Origin: Numida meleagris
Taxonomy: Eukaryota; Chordata; Aves; Galliformes; Numididae
Length of the DNA stretch: 64,000 nt
Assembly (NCBI RefSeq): GCF_002078875.1
Contig: NC_034415.1
Coordinates: forward strand, 24,095,381 to 24,159,380
Reading direction: 5' to 3'
Part shown: positions 34,001 to 49,000 of the stretch, in pieces
How the letters are laid out: each line of letters opens with the position of its first letter
Numbering within the stretch: position 1 is the stretch's first letter
Notes under the pieces: model-generated
The model's database searches: none
Seen by the model: only the letters and a program-made list of their open reading frames with translations
What the model was told of the DNA's origin: nothing
Position numbers and translations under genes: made by a program

Positions 34001-37000
34001 AAACAATGCAGCAATCTCTCTGCTTCTCAGTACCTAGTCTCAATACTCTTACACTCACCTTCCTCCTTCAACAATACACTAAGTAAATGATTTAAGTAAT
34101 TCCATACCAATGTCACATCAATTTAAGAACAGCGAGATTGTGGCTCAAGCTGTGGCTGAAGAAAACCTGGATAACTACTGTACATAAGGAATTTAAAGAG
34201 GCATTACTCATCAGTCATTCATTACATTAAGGCAAATTATTTATGAATTATAATGAATTCCCTCTTATTATCAATACTTGGAGAAATAGTATGGAAATTC
34301 CTACAGCAAGTTGAGTCAGTCACTAAGAATTATAACTACTATACATACACATTCTATGCAAGCAACGGAACATAAAGCAAACTGTGAAAAGAAAAAAAAC
34401 AAACACTTTCCCCCTATGAAAAACCACATCAAAGTTTGTCAGCTAAACCAGTTTTTTTTGTTTTACTACTTTTTTTCTGCTGTTGTTTTTTTTTTTAAAT
34501 TATTATTTTTCCTTTTTTTTTTTCCTTTCCCTTTCACAATGGCTTACTGAATTGATTTCCTGCTGTGAATCTTGCAGATGTTGCTGAAGAGGTCCCAGCT
34601 GTGCTTTCCCAGACTCTATGCAATGCTCAAGCTCTGCAGTTTCTTGCTGCAGACGACTCAACTCCTCTTGAGCTTTGGTCAGTTCATCTTCATATGCTGA
34701 AATCTTTGACTCCTGGCTTGTTATTTCAGCCTTCAGCATGGCAATCTAAAGCATAAAGAAGTATTCCAAAGCCAACAATTAGGAAAACAACAACAACAAA
34801 CAACAACACCACATCAAAAATACACCCACACCTCCAAATATATCCAGCAAAGACTAAGATTTATGACCGGCTATTGCAGAGACTTCAGATCATACTCTAC
34901 CAAAAGATTAATTCATTATTTGTCCCAATTAGACCAAACTGTTTTCCTGACCAATCCAGATATCTCTAATATCAAAGATACAAAAAACAAACACCCCCCA
35001 AAATAGTTTTTTTCCGAATATAATATATATATATATATATTTAACTCCCAAGAAATCAGTCCTAGTAATTAGTGTTTCTAGTTACACTTACATTGTATTA
35101 TACATTTGTGTTATTTGTTTGTACACAACTTTATTTGTGTGCAAATCTATCTTATTGTATTTATTGGCACAATGAGACATAAAGAGGTCAGTGAAATTAC
35201 TGACATGTCTCCTGTTCTCTGTTGGTCATAAAATCCTGAAACTCAGGCTGTTTATTCTTTAAAGCTTTTTCTCCTTTCTTCTTAAGGGCTTAAGCCACTA
35301 GACCTTACCAAGTGGGCCTCCTCTGCACACTTCTGCCTGATATCATTAAGTTGCTCTTCCAACTTGGCCTTCTGCTCATCAAGATCATTAAGGATTTCCT
35401 GTGCTTCCTGTTTCTGAGCTTGCAGCTTTTGCAGATTACTGCTCTCCCGTTTTACTTCATCTTGTAGATCCTGTAATAAAACAGATTTGCTTTGCCTTTG
35501 TTCACTGTTCCCTCTGACCCCTAAATTTCATGGTATAAATTGTGGTAATGATCAGTCAGATTTCAGAGTATAAACATGTCACCTTTCAAAGGCTAATGTT
35601 TACTGCACTTCATACAAGCAAGTATTCTCAAGTTTTAATTCTAAGGGAATAACAATCAGGTTATTTGCTTCTATTCCTTCATTAAAAAAAAAAATTAAAC
35701 CTCACTGAAATATTGAAGATCGTACTTCCAATCAGAGATTAACTATTTAATCACTGGGAGGTAGGCTTCCTTTCTGAATCCAGAAGTCATCCTTATTTAG
35801 GCTGCTACATTCTCTCTCCTATATTTTAGCGATATATTTTATTGAGTTCCTTAATAACAGAATTTTTTTATTCTGTTCCTTTCCCCTCAGAAACACATAC
35901 CCCAAAATACAAACTTGTTTTAGTACCATGGTAAGGAACAAAATCAGTGCCTTATTAACCAAATGCACTTCCTTTAAGATTTTCACCGCCTCCAATTTTT
36001 GCTGAAATCACCTCAACTCTTTTTTCCAAGTAACAGTCCTGGTAAGAAATGCATGTTCCATATATGAAAACATGGCATGTTTTGTTTTAAGGAACAGCTG
36101 TAAATAAAACACAAGATACAGAAAGTAGCATTGTACAATGGTTATACTTCAAACTGCAGAGATAACGCTGGAAAAAAAAAAAATCAAGACAAGAATTTTG
36201 CAAGAACTGTCAAAGTCAAGAGGAAGGAGGAATGCAGAGAGATCAAAAAAGGATTATTTCAAAAGGAAAAGTATTAAATGAGAAAAGAAGATTGCCTTCT
36301 TTCCAAAAAAAAAAAAAGGTAATTGAACAAAGAATCATATACAACAATGAAGACAGGAATAAAGATGAAAGAAAATTGAGGACAGCATGAAAACAAGCTG
36401 ACATGAAATTCTGATCAGATCATGCATTCCTGTGCTATTCTAATGTATGATCCTGCTGTCATTTTTAGGTGATTTTTCTTTAAATTATTATTATCTTTTT
36501 TAAAAAGGGGATAAAGTTAATCTGTATCTGTTAACACCTCCAGTTAACCAGGACAAAAAGAGATGGAAACAAATGCATATGGTGCAGCAGTTAGATGCTC
36601 GGCAAAATGGGGAACCTCAAGACGATCAGAAGATTGCCTAATGAAACAACATAGATTCTTTTATTTAAAAAAAAAAATTAAAATCCGTTTATCAACTTCA
36701 ATAGGAGGATTAACAGCTTAAATGTTATGACTAACCTAGAGCAGCCAGACTGCTTACTTCTGATTTATGGAAAATAAATCAATATATGCAAAAATCTCTG
36801 ACAGGAACTAGTGACTTGGATAACTGAGAACCTGTCTGATCCATTCAGTTTTTTCATGACTTCAAAAAGCAAATACCATCTGACACTCAACATAAGTCAC
36901 AATCTGGTTGCTGAAAGGAACTGTTACTTCCACCTCTCACACACACATAAGCTAAATATAGATGACTTCCAATCTTGCTACTGTTTCTTGAATCCCAATG

Positions 37001-40000
37001 TCTGTTCTAGCCATGGCAGTAGAGAAGCACTGAGGAGACCTGACTGTACCTGATATCTCCAAAACAGATTTTCTTTCCTCCATAGATGTGAATGTAAATA
37101 CTGCTTCTTTTTTTTCCCCTCGGGAGTTCAATGCATTTGATCTAAAAATCTCTTCACAAAGTTTTGATATTCCACTTCAAACTGGAAACAGCTTTTGACT
37201 TCATGTCAGTAGAATGCTAGGGAATTTTATTCTAGGTATTCTTTCCCAATCATTGTTGGGAAAACCAGGAGAATCACCATTTATTTCAGAGTCTTTGCAG
37301 GTACACTAAGAAACCATATACATATATGAAGTGCTAGATGGAGGATCTGAGCCTTGGGAATGTAGCCAAAAGCCCATATCTTGAGGCAGTGCCTAGTGGC
37401 TGAGACACTCTGTGCTCCATCCAACACCTGGGACTAGATGAGCAGCTTGGTGATCAGAGCACAAGGGGATGCTTTGAAATGATACTTGTTGTGTGGTCAA
37501 AAATTAGTGTTTTAGCAATACATTAGCTCTGTAAAACAGAGTTCTCTTCTGCCACGAAGAGCATCTCGTACCCGAGTTTATTATCCCCGTTATTTATAAG
37601 AAAATGCAAACTGTATCACAGGATAAATCAAAAAAAGCCTTAGTTTCTCAATCTTTGCTATTCCATCCATTACTTCTTATGAAAAACAGTCTTTAATCAT
37701 TGCTGAGAGATCACATTTTAATAAACATTAAAATATATCACTTTGTTACATTTTCTCTCCAACTCTTTTTCTGTCCCTACCTCTCAGCCTCTCTTTGTAT
37801 AGCATATACGTTGTTTTATAGGGGAAAAATAGCCATTCTATCCCTTCCCCCATACAGATCTGTTCAATCCAACACAAGCTTCTGTAAGATTATAATTTAT
37901 GTTAGCGGATATAATCCTGGCATCACGAACCCTTGAGTGTAATGCCACCTAATTAGCTTGATCAAAAATGGCAGATTACAACACAGTTTGTGCATATCAT
38001 CTTTAGAAATATCACCATTAGAGTAAGAAATCAGAAAAAAATCATGATGTACAGATATTCTTCATCTGTCACTGCTATTCTGTGAAGTTCTAGAAAGTTT
38101 CATGAAACATGCAAGTCCTCCAACATTAAGGAACAAGAAGACCAGAGGCAGAGAGCCACTAGCTCAAATGAATGTTGGAGTCATATCCCATTTCATCCTG
38201 ATGCTTTCCCATTTTTCTGACATGCCAGTAATAGACTGTTCCTTCTTCACAGACTGAGAACTCCTTACATTTCGCAGGATGCAAATAGTTGATGTGATCA
38301 CTAAGAGGTTAAAGATTTAAGACAGTTGTTTCAAGCACAACTGCTCTGGATACAATGATTTCATTGATTCTGTGACTCTGCTGACTATCAAAGACTACAG
38401 AATAAACACAAGATCACACTAACACTGTAACATTTTAGGCCACACAATACTAATGGCAGATGTTTTATTTAGCTTTATACACCTCTCGTACAAAGGCACC
38501 AGGGATCTCAACCTTCACATGAACATACAAGCTTCAGAACGAACTAACAAAATCACCAGGTGTGCACAAATAGAAATATCCATAAGAATTTTTAACAGTG
38601 TGAAAAGGTTCTCTTCATGGTGAGGAGGAGAACGACTACTGCATGCACAGCCAGAATTGCAGGAATGGTCAACTTCTCTACGCGTTCCAGCAGCTGCTGA
38701 ATCTGGCTGCCATTGTGACCAACAGGCCAGCATCTGATTATCTTCTGAAAGGTCAGACTATTAATTATCATCTAGTCATTAAGGATATTAAATAGCTGAG
38801 CACAAGAGTCACAATGGTTGTAACACTGGTCTTTCTTTCCCAACCATCCAACCCTCAAAACAAAGTAAAAATGTAGAAATTTATATTATTTGCTCTTAAT
38901 CATATAGAGAGTGTTTGAACTAATAAAGATTACCGAAACAAAAGGAGAAATAAATGTAAATGATCAGACATAACACTGAAGTTTTTTCTTAATGTTGCAA
39001 TTCCAGCTGCTTCTGCACCTTACAATTTAATTTAAACATGCTTTGCAGTATTAATTCAGGGCTTTTACTGTTAACACCCTAAACACTGATGCTGACCATA
39101 TCATTTTTAATTCATAAGGTGATTGCAAAATTCAAATTTTCTATTCAAATTATGGCAAGTTCAATGACATCCTTTAAAAAAAAAAATCAGATGTATTACT
39201 TTAGAACTCAGTTATTTTAGGTAGCATTCCTCTCAAGCTGGTTAATTACTGAGACTTCTAAGAAGCAGCCTCACATAAAAGTCCTTTTAATTCAGCTTCT
39301 TAAGTTTACTAATTTGTGGCACTACAGCGTCTTATTCAGTTTTTATTAGATACCAGATAGCCCTGCTTAAAAGAAAATCTATTATTTTGAATATTTTTCA
39401 TTTAAAACTCATGCAGATTACTTATCCTAGGAGCTCACACATTTATATAAAGATGCAGAACCCTACTAATCCACATTCGTATACCAAATATACTTCAACA
39501 TACATTCTTTTTCTTAGCCACCACTCAGTAAGTGATGCGATCTAAAGATTCAGTAATCTCATTGCCATTAAAGCATCACATGGTGCAATATCAGATATCT
39601 GAGCAATAATTCTGTGTCTTATTTACCTGGACCTCACTCGTCCTCTGTTTGATGGTATCTTCTTTCTCCTTCAGGTCTTGCTCTACATTATTCTTTTCCC
39701 TAGAAGACCAGCAAACAATGCAAGAATACTTAAGAACATCAGCTACAGCAGGTACAGTTATCCAGCCTCCTAAACCTGTATCTCTCTTTAAATACATAGT
39801 GAAACATTAAACACAAAAGATCTAAGGGATTTCTGCTTTCCAAATAATTTAAAAGACAGAATCCCACATAAGCCTTCTGCATAAAAAAAAAAAAGATGCC
39901 TTTTCACCCAACTGCACTTTAGTGATAAGAATGGCTCAAAAATGGAAGGGGGCGGGAGAGAAAAATCAATGAAATACTGTCTTCAGTGATCTCACTGTTG

Positions 40001-43000
40001 CTATGGAGCGCTTGTCTAATGAAAACTGCTGGGAAAAGTGGGAGGGATTGCATCAGATTCCATCTGTTAACCCCTGCAAATACAGTAATTCCTATGCTAA
40101 CAGCAGCTGAAAGCATTTTCAGGAGGCCAACCTAGCAGATTATTCACCTTGACTATCATATTTTAGATATATTTGTCGGTAAGATCAGTCCCAAGAAGAA
40201 AAGTTAGCCTGCTGGAATCAGTATATTCTTAATAGACTCCATATATAGTTATTTGCTGCGTCATATCAAGTCTGCCCCTACAGACATTTATGCAAGCTTA
40301 AAAGTGACTACTGATGACAGGGGAATTACCATCAGTAAATTCTTGGCAGCCAGAGATAACAATAGCTTTAAGAAAGGAAAAAGCCACACAACCCAGAAGT
40401 CTTCACTTAAAAAAAAGAATTTATTCCTAGACAGTATATGCAATCTTTTCTTCCTTAACAGATGCAGAAAAGTAGTAGGGTAGCCTTTGCGATTTTAACA
40501 ATAGCTTTTGTACTCAAATATTTATGTTTATTAAAATGACTACATACATTGAAGATCAGTGGATCATCACTGCTCAAATTCTAACATTTCTAAATGAATT
40601 ACCTTAGGGAAAAGCTATCAAATGATATTACTAGTATGTATTAAAATTAAGCTAACTTCATATTTTAATAGCAGAATGGGCAGTCCCAAACTATGAACCT
40701 TATTGTCTACTCTTCTCTAACAAGAAATCAAGCTCTTCCGTCCTCAAAGTAAAAAGGGGCATCTCCTCTGAGAAAGCTGTCTTTATTCAGCCTAAGCAAC
40801 GCTTGTTTACTGCTAAACCACATACAATGGAAGATTAAAAAAAATCAGATATCATAGGCCTTATGAACATTCACTCAGAAAAATTATCACTGTGTATCAT
40901 GTTCAGTGATTGTTTACCTCAGTATCTGATTAACTTGCTGACTGTGCTTAAAGGAGAGGTTTACATGGAGGAGAACAGAAAGATGTGGAAAGAGGGACCC
41001 TGAAGAACAAGCCTAGCTATTTTGTAGGTGTGAACCTTCAAGTTTCCCCAAAATTCCTATTCCCCATTCATCAGAAAAAATACCGTCATGGAAATTCTAC
41101 ACAAATTTACTGTTTCCTTCAAACCTAGTACATTTCTCTAGCTCAATGAACTAGTATTTGTTGCATAGTTGTACTTAGATGTTTCAACTCCGTGTTGTGA
41201 TGCTTTAAATAAGTCCAGTTGACTTTTGTCTTTTATAACTTTCTATAAATAAATGGTCTCAATCTCAAAGCACAGATCTAAAAAGAAGGCAAATTCAAAA
41301 ATACCATCAAGCCTTCAGACACTTATCAAACACAAGCATTCAGGCATATTATTCCTAGAGACAGAATAATTGACGAGATAAACAAATAGTTGTTTTATTA
41401 TTTTTCCAGCTTGGGTATGAAAACTGAGCAGGAAATAAAATGCAAGCAGGTATGTATGCCTTAATATATAGCCTTCCCAAATTACTGTTGCTGATAGGCT
41501 TGAAGAGATCATCAGAAACGAAATTCTCTTCCCTTGTATTTCAGCACAGGTCAGGTACTAAAATCTTGCAACCTGGACTACATTAAGCAAGCAACAGGCC
41601 ACGATACCCACCCACAGCCAGCTTACGCTGGTCAGATCACAACACAAACAACGAATGGAAAAAAAAAAAAATCAAGTGAAAGAATTATTGTCAGGAAGAA
41701 CAAAAAAAGCTTAGGCAGCAATCTCAGACAAAGGAAAACAAGCTAAGTGTATAGAGGCTGAACAAGGCATCTACCCTCCCTGCTCCCCACCCTGAGTAAT
41801 GCATCTTTGTTTCAAATAAAGGTAACACAGACCTACTTAATTTACTAATTCTTCTGAATTCCTCCATTTCTTTTACAGACTATCTGGTATACCCCTGTAG
41901 GAATGTTCAGCAACTGAAAGAACCAACAAGTAACCAAACTGTATTATTGGATATGACAGATTTCTTGGATCATATAGTCCCATAGCACAACACTTTGGAA
42001 ACACAAAAACACCGTGGCCTTGACAATACACAACATTTGTAACCACCTCAAACTCCATTTAGGAAAGCAATGCAATTTTCCTAGGTAACTTAGTAGCAGC
42101 CAGGTCAGGAGGCCTTTTTGTTGTTAGTTTTCAATGATTATTTTTGATGTATTTAACAAAAGAACAACCCAATGCACATAGTTCACGATATACAAAACAA
42201 ATAACATCAGTAAACCCAGAACCTTTGCAATTTGTGAATCAAGTATTATTGTTGAATGGGTACCAGCATACTGGAAACATCTGCAGTAGCTGACAGCTCA
42301 GCTGGGCCATGTCAGTAGAGCCATTTAAGCCACCTATGAAATAATCCTGGCTTGACTTCTTGATAGCTAACAATTAGAACAACACTAGTTAAAAATGAAA
42401 AATAATAAATAGATCAGTTCTTTTCCACCAAAAGTGATAGATGACTGCTCATAGACCTGGTAGCATCATTAAAACTCAGTTGCCAAACATTTCTTATTTC
42501 CACATACATGTGCAATTGCGGGAATTTCTGGCATTGCTAAAAAAAAACATCTAGGATTTGCTCAGTTCCTCCTCCCCTTCGATCCCTCTAGTTCTCAGCT
42601 GTAACAACTCAGTTACTTACAAACCAGAGATTAGAAGAAAGCAGCTAGCTAACAGTTCTTACTACTCACTTGCTAAGAAGTTCTACATCTCTGAACTTTG
42701 AAACAAAGATTTGATGCAAGTATATGGCAGGGAAAGGTTGCTCTGTTTTTTTTCCTGGGGGCATTTTGCTATTTCCTTACTTTTGAGAGACTGATCTATC
42801 TGCTATACAATCCCCCTAGTCTGACCTGTACTCAGGAAAATACAGCTATTGCTGTCCAATATACTCAAAGGATGGCACCTCTGGTGACATATACTGAGTT
42901 AAGCTCAACTATTCACACTTACAAAGCAATGTTGTACTGGTGAAGTTTGAAGAAATCCCACTCGCTTGTGGGCCGCAGCTAGCTTTAATGCACAAAAAGA

Positions 43001-46000
43001 AAGCAGGGTTTGCTGGGTGAAGAAAAAGGCTCTATGGCTCAAAAAAGAGTATTAAGAACATCCGGTTTAACCTCCCACTGTGCTGATCAAAATGATGCAG
43101 AAATAGCTTTCCAAAAATATAGTGCAATGGAAATAGAATTTAAAGGTCTTCTGAAAAAAAGCAGTACTGCTGTCAGGCTCAAAATGATGCAGATTCCATA
43201 ACATCCCTAGGCAAGTCATTTGCCCTACCAGAGGGGAATTAGTCTTACTAATAGGCATCGTGCTTTTTATTTCTCATCTGATCCTCAACCTCCATTTTCT
43301 CATCTTATGTTTTCATCAAATTAGATTAAAAAGCTCTTGGTTACCAGACATTTTCCCACACAAACACATCACTTCTGCATTCTTTAATCAGTCTTTCAAC
43401 AAACAGCATTTTCACAACACTGTCATTCTTTTCATTATTTGAGGACATTCCTCTGGATGTTTTCTCCATTTATTTTAAACGTGTATGTCAAAAATAGATC
43501 CAATTTCTACTGAAGGCTCTCAGAAATGCAGCTTGCATTGATACGCCACAGCTCATGGGTAAGAATTATTACATATTGAGTCTAATCGTTAAACAATTTG
43601 TCTTGTTTAATAATGAACAAAGTTGTTTGGATGACATTTTAATATGGTAACTATTAAGACTGAAAGCATACTTAACCAGTTATACCTGAAATGCGGAGTT
43701 CCCAAGAGATGAAACATTTCCTAAACCTACCACAAAGACCGATCTGTTGCCTAGTACTGCCACCTGTACTTTAGGTGAGGTACAGGAGAGGAACATTTCC
43801 ACTACCAAAGTAACTCTCTTACTTGGCAATCATTTAGCTACTGTAATCAAAATGAATTTATTAGTACCGCAATTCTGTTCTGGGCCTATAAATCACAAAG
43901 TAACTTTCTGCTGTCTAAAGTTTAAAACATGCTAATAATTGCCCCTAAAATATCTTCAACAATCAAATATAATCCAAATAAATAATTTGCCACTGAAGAA
44001 GTGGAAGCAACGACTTCCCAAAGGCCATGGGGTTCCTTCTTACATCACAATGAGAAAGAAAAAGCAGATGAGAACAGAATGGCTTGGATGTTTGGCTGTA
44101 CGCACATTTGGTAATAAAAAGAAATCCAAAACCAAAAAACTTCACCTAAAAATTCATGCTAGTGAACAATTTATCTCTTTCTAACAACAAATACGTGTAG
44201 TTGCAAATCAAATTTTAGGTTAATATATATTTAAATCCAAAATTGGTATTAATACAACTTAAGAAAGAACAGAGGAAGCCAAGGCAGGGACAAGTGAGGA
44301 GGCAGTGGGAGTAACAAGCAGTTCAAGTGCAAAAATATTCATCTATTTAGAAAATGGGTTGTGCTTTGACACATTGCCAAATTAAAACATTCCTACAAGT
44401 GACATGAATAAGACACACTGTCATCAAGACAAAACACCTTAACTGTTTTTGATAGAATGAACTTACAGTACATTTACAATAGTATCAAAAAATCACTAAA
44501 GAAGAGTATCTGCTATGTCTTGGCAGTATGTTAAAGATTATACAATACACATGAACTTGATTTTCTCAGTGACTTGAAATAATCTCAATTAGCTTAGAAA
44601 CAATTTTTGGAAACTAAGCATCTGTCTACCTTTAACTTAAACTATTTTTACAGTGCAAAAGTTAATTTCGCCAAACAGAAGGCAAGCATGTCTATCTTTA
44701 CCACCAGAAAAATTCTAGCTGATTTATGTAAGTCCTTATGTAAACTGCCACCTCCTGACTCTCTACCCTACATCCTTCTTGAGCCTTCCTGTCTCAATTC
44801 CCAACCTCCACTAGGAAAAAGTCCCTAAGATTCGCTCTAGAAATCAAAGGCATCTTATACTAATTTGTGTTCTGACTCCCACATCCTAAAGATCTCCTGT
44901 ATTTTCATCTGGCAATAAAGATGAACAAAAGAGAATATGTGGATCTCAGGATGCTAGGTCTCTGAAACAAGCCCAGAAGTCACCAAGGACAGAATTTTCA
45001 CAGTATTGCTGTTACTAAATGCAGTCATATGAGTTAGCAAAGAATAGAAGGGTTAAACATCATTAGAATAAATTTATCAATTTGCTTACCATTGATAACA
45101 GACTATATTACCTTCTGGTTTTCTCTTATGCACTGTTTTTTTTTTGTTTGTTTTTGTGGAAAAAGCAAAGAGTAAATAGAACAACCAGACACCCCTCCTT
45201 TACCTACCTCTGCAGGTCTACTATTTCATTGTTTAATGTATCAAGTTCTTTAATTGCAGAAAAATCTGCTACAGAATTCAGTCCTTGAGTACTCTGAAAG
45301 AAAAAAAACAAGTTTGTTTATGCAGTCTGACACCTACCTTCACTTTACAAGTGAAACACAAAAGTAACAACTGTTTGTAGCATTACTTTTCAAATCTTCC
45401 ATCTTAAAAAAAGCAAAAAAAAAAAAAATAGCTCAGCTGCTATATTGAAAGAATATACTGTACGCCCACTGAATTTCGTAATACAAAACAAGTTTGTCTC
45501 CTGTAAATTCTTGACAGCATGTCTTCCACAAAAGCACACCTAGTCATACAAAAAGAGTCTAGTTTTAAAATTAAATTTATTTTATGGTTAACGTTTAGCC
45601 GGTTTCCTACCTCATTTAAAACTGGTTTGGTTTATTTACTACTGATACATGTATTTCTTCACCTTGGTGATCCTCCTGATGCCAAGTAAAAACACTTTGT
45701 TTGCAATGCTTCAAGTCATATCTAGCTAGATTAACACAAATCCCCAGAATACTGATTCAAACTTTGATAATGCAGAATTATAGGTAATTTATGCCCATGA
45801 GTTCTTACTGCCTTAACAACTTTATAATAAGACAACTACTATAATACCAGTTATGGATACATTCATGACTTTATGTATATGTTTTTGAATTCAAAAATGT
45901 ATAAATAAATGACCAGGGAACAAGTTTTAAAGACAAAAGGTAACAAATGCTGTAATTGTTCCTTTATGCCTGAACAAAACACACACATATTTAGGAAGCC

Positions 46001-49000
46001 ACAGACATAGTAACTACATTCTATAATACACATATTCCTTCAAGCTTTGAATAAAGTTATCTGGGACAAAAACCAGAAGTTCAGAGGGCAAGCGTAAACA
46101 TTCAGCTGGTGATATCTCAAAAATAACACAAATTAACACCTTTAAATTCAGCAGAAAAAGATTTATCTTTCTCTGAAGATAAACCAAGATGCTATTAACT
46201 ACTTATTTATTCATGTGTATACTGCGGAAAAAAAGTGAGAAATCTTTAGTCAACCAAAGACCTAACCAGTAAATCTGAGCACATACTGGCAGAGAATATT
46301 ATTCAGCACAACTACAGATTGTTCATACATATTTTTATTAGAGCAAATGGCACAAATTGAGAATAAAAAAACATACAGCTATTCTTAAACTGGTTACTGT
46401 ACACTGTCTCAAACTGGCAAAATAGCTATGAAGTTCAATCCTATTCTCAAGAATTACATAGGAGTTTTGCTGAGTTGCTCATGGTGTTCTAACAAGGAAG
46501 TCCTTCCTTCTAGGAAGAAGAAGGAAGGAAAATATGGTGGTATTAGCCACAAGTGCAAATTCTTTCTGGACTTTCTTGTCTAATGGTAGCTCTAGCATCA
46601 AATTTGAACAAAATGTAGTACCACTGTATTTTCAGTTCTTCAGGAGAACTTTGGGGAGGGACATGGTCCACAAAGGCCATTCTTAGCTTTAATGTACAAG
46701 TTTAAAAGTGACAGAAGTTGGAATGATTTGCTGCCACTTAACACACAACACCACACATGCAAGCAACACTTCAAGTTTTTAAACTCAAAATATTAATAAA
46801 AGTTAATCTCAGTCACAATTCCATAAGAGGAACTTGAAAGCATGCGTAAGTTTTACAGCTGGTAATGCAAGAGCTGGTTTTGTGACTTTTTAGGTAAAAA
46901 ACACACAGCAACAAATACTAGACTGCTGCTGCTCATTCCCATTTACGGGATCTGCATTCAAACCTCAGAATAAAAATAAAAGTTATACTATTGTGGTAAT
47001 GAAATTCCGCAAGGACACCAAATATAAGAGAACAGCAATATGAAACAGCACATGAATTCTGAACACCTACGAAGAAGGACTGCAAGTTAACTTTCCGTAC
47101 CTCAAGAACATAATGGATTACTATTGTGGTTACTGATATTTCTGCTACTACCCTTATACTGGTAAACCAGACGAGAAATGCTACCTGTTTTTACTAACTA
47201 AGACACATCATTTCAAGAAATCCAGAAAAAAGGTCTATTTCTGCCCACAACTCTTGCTTATCCTTTTGTTCAGTTCTTGAACAATTAAGTTCGTCCATAT
47301 CCACTAAGAAGACAGCATCTCTTTTGGAAAATCTCAAAATGAGCTAAGCCTTTAGCTCATCTAGTGAAATGAGTTCTGGGTAAGTATTTATACAGCTAAC
47401 TAAAAGATATCTCTTACCTTCTTTCATAATATTCCTATCTTTTGTGTTAGCAATGCAAAATCACTGCAAAAATCACTGCAAAATTCAACTGATGTCTTTA
47501 AGAGTTCTGGGAAGACAACGTACACAGAATAGCAGTAAACAATGTTGATTTCATCTAACGCGTTCTGACCACTACATTTTCTGAAACATAATCAGTAATC
47601 ACACGGATATCAGACCTAATGGAAACTGTCACCTGCCACACTGGGCTACAACCACCATCACTTCCCCAGCAATTTCAACAGGGTAATGCAAAGCACTTTC
47701 TTTTGTAACCTTCAGCAGTACATGTAGCCAACATGTAACAGCCACAGAGGTCTACCCCAGAAACCATTTTCTGCACAAGAGTGAATTATGTACACTGCGT
47801 TAGCTCAGATTTGCAAAGCACCTTGAGATTCTTCCAGATGAAGAACACTGGAAACCAGTAATAATTTAAGATTGCAACAAGTTGTGACGCTTCAGAAAAG
47901 TGCTGCACTATTTCAGTGGTTATTTAAGAGTCTTAGAAGGATGCTCATTATCAAACCAACAGACAGTAAATATTAGAAAAGCAAAGATTCTCTAACCTTG
48001 AGAAAGCAGAGTTAACAAACTGACAGAATAATAAGGATGAAAAGCAGAGTGGTGCAGAATGGAAAAAACAGTCCAAACTAGAAAAGAGACATAGAAAGGA
48101 AAGCAAACATACAAAAAAGATTAGTAGAGTTGCAAATAAAGCAATTACTTTTTAAAAACAGAATGTAAAAAAGAAATAAGATTTCAATTACAGAAACTCA
48201 AAAGTAGTGCCAAATTTTGAGTTTCTAGCTTTTTCAGTTGCTGATTTTTCATTCTTTTCAAGAAAGTTGTAGAATTAGGTCTATGCTTTGCACAACCAAG
48301 AAAAGGTAACCAACATAAGACTTTATGATGCATAAAACAAGTAAGAATTTGCCATGACTTCTGCCATTCTGATAAACGTAACTTGAACTGTTGAGGTATA
48401 GTCCACTGCTAGATTAAGACAGATGGCAATCAACAGGCTATCAAGATATTTAAACCATCTGTGAAGAATAAAATGGTGGATATTTACTTTTTAAACTTGA
48501 AATACATAAACTTCATTTAGTCCACATCATTTTGAGAGTTACTGAAAAAAAGAAATGTAAAAGATAATTGAAAAACACATTAGGACAAAAACAGAACTTG
48601 TGCGTGTTACTTCAGGTGCAAACTAAGATTTCTTTAGATAGGAAAAAGATTATTCTTTTAAAATAGAAAATAATGCTTTCTCAACATAAGATCTCTCTGC
48701 TTGGTTGGCAGGTGTAATAAATGACAGCTTCATCTCAAAACATGAATGGAGCAGTGTTTTGTCACTTCTTTGTGAATTCTTGTTTTCTTCCTGATACTAC
48801 GATAAACTTAAGGTTTGCCACTACTTGAAGTGCCTCCTGTGCAGCCTTTGAAATTAATACCAAGCATGCAAACCCATCCTTACCTTCTGTAATGTGACAC
48901 TCCTGTCTGAAGGTGGAATCATCTCTGGAGTCAGAGCTTGAGGCGGATCAATGCCCTTTGTTAATTTCTGATTAATTAAGTGGAAAGCCAAAGCAAATTG

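Larger units (their letters stand above)
22032..35308. other. EPS15 introns 14 to 24 (with exons 15-24 between them)
   Basis: Introns: 34746-35308, 33365-34547, 32674-33166, 32347-32595, 30991-32255, 30082-30954, 28552-29944, 27412-28481, 26882-27334, 24112-26718 (2.6 kb) and 22032-23932 (1.9 kb). Contents seen: homopolymers and AT microsatellites listed separately, and no extra gene. Confidence 0.6.
35471..48883. other. EPS15 introns 11, 12 and 13
   Basis: Three large introns around exons 12 and 13: 45294-48883 (3.6 kb), 39700-45207 (5.5 kb) and 35471-39626 (4.2 kb). AT-rich, with many short ORFs lacking resemblance to known proteins. A 12-bp unit is tandemly duplicated at 47459-47482. No transposon was recognised. 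Confidence 0.6.
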
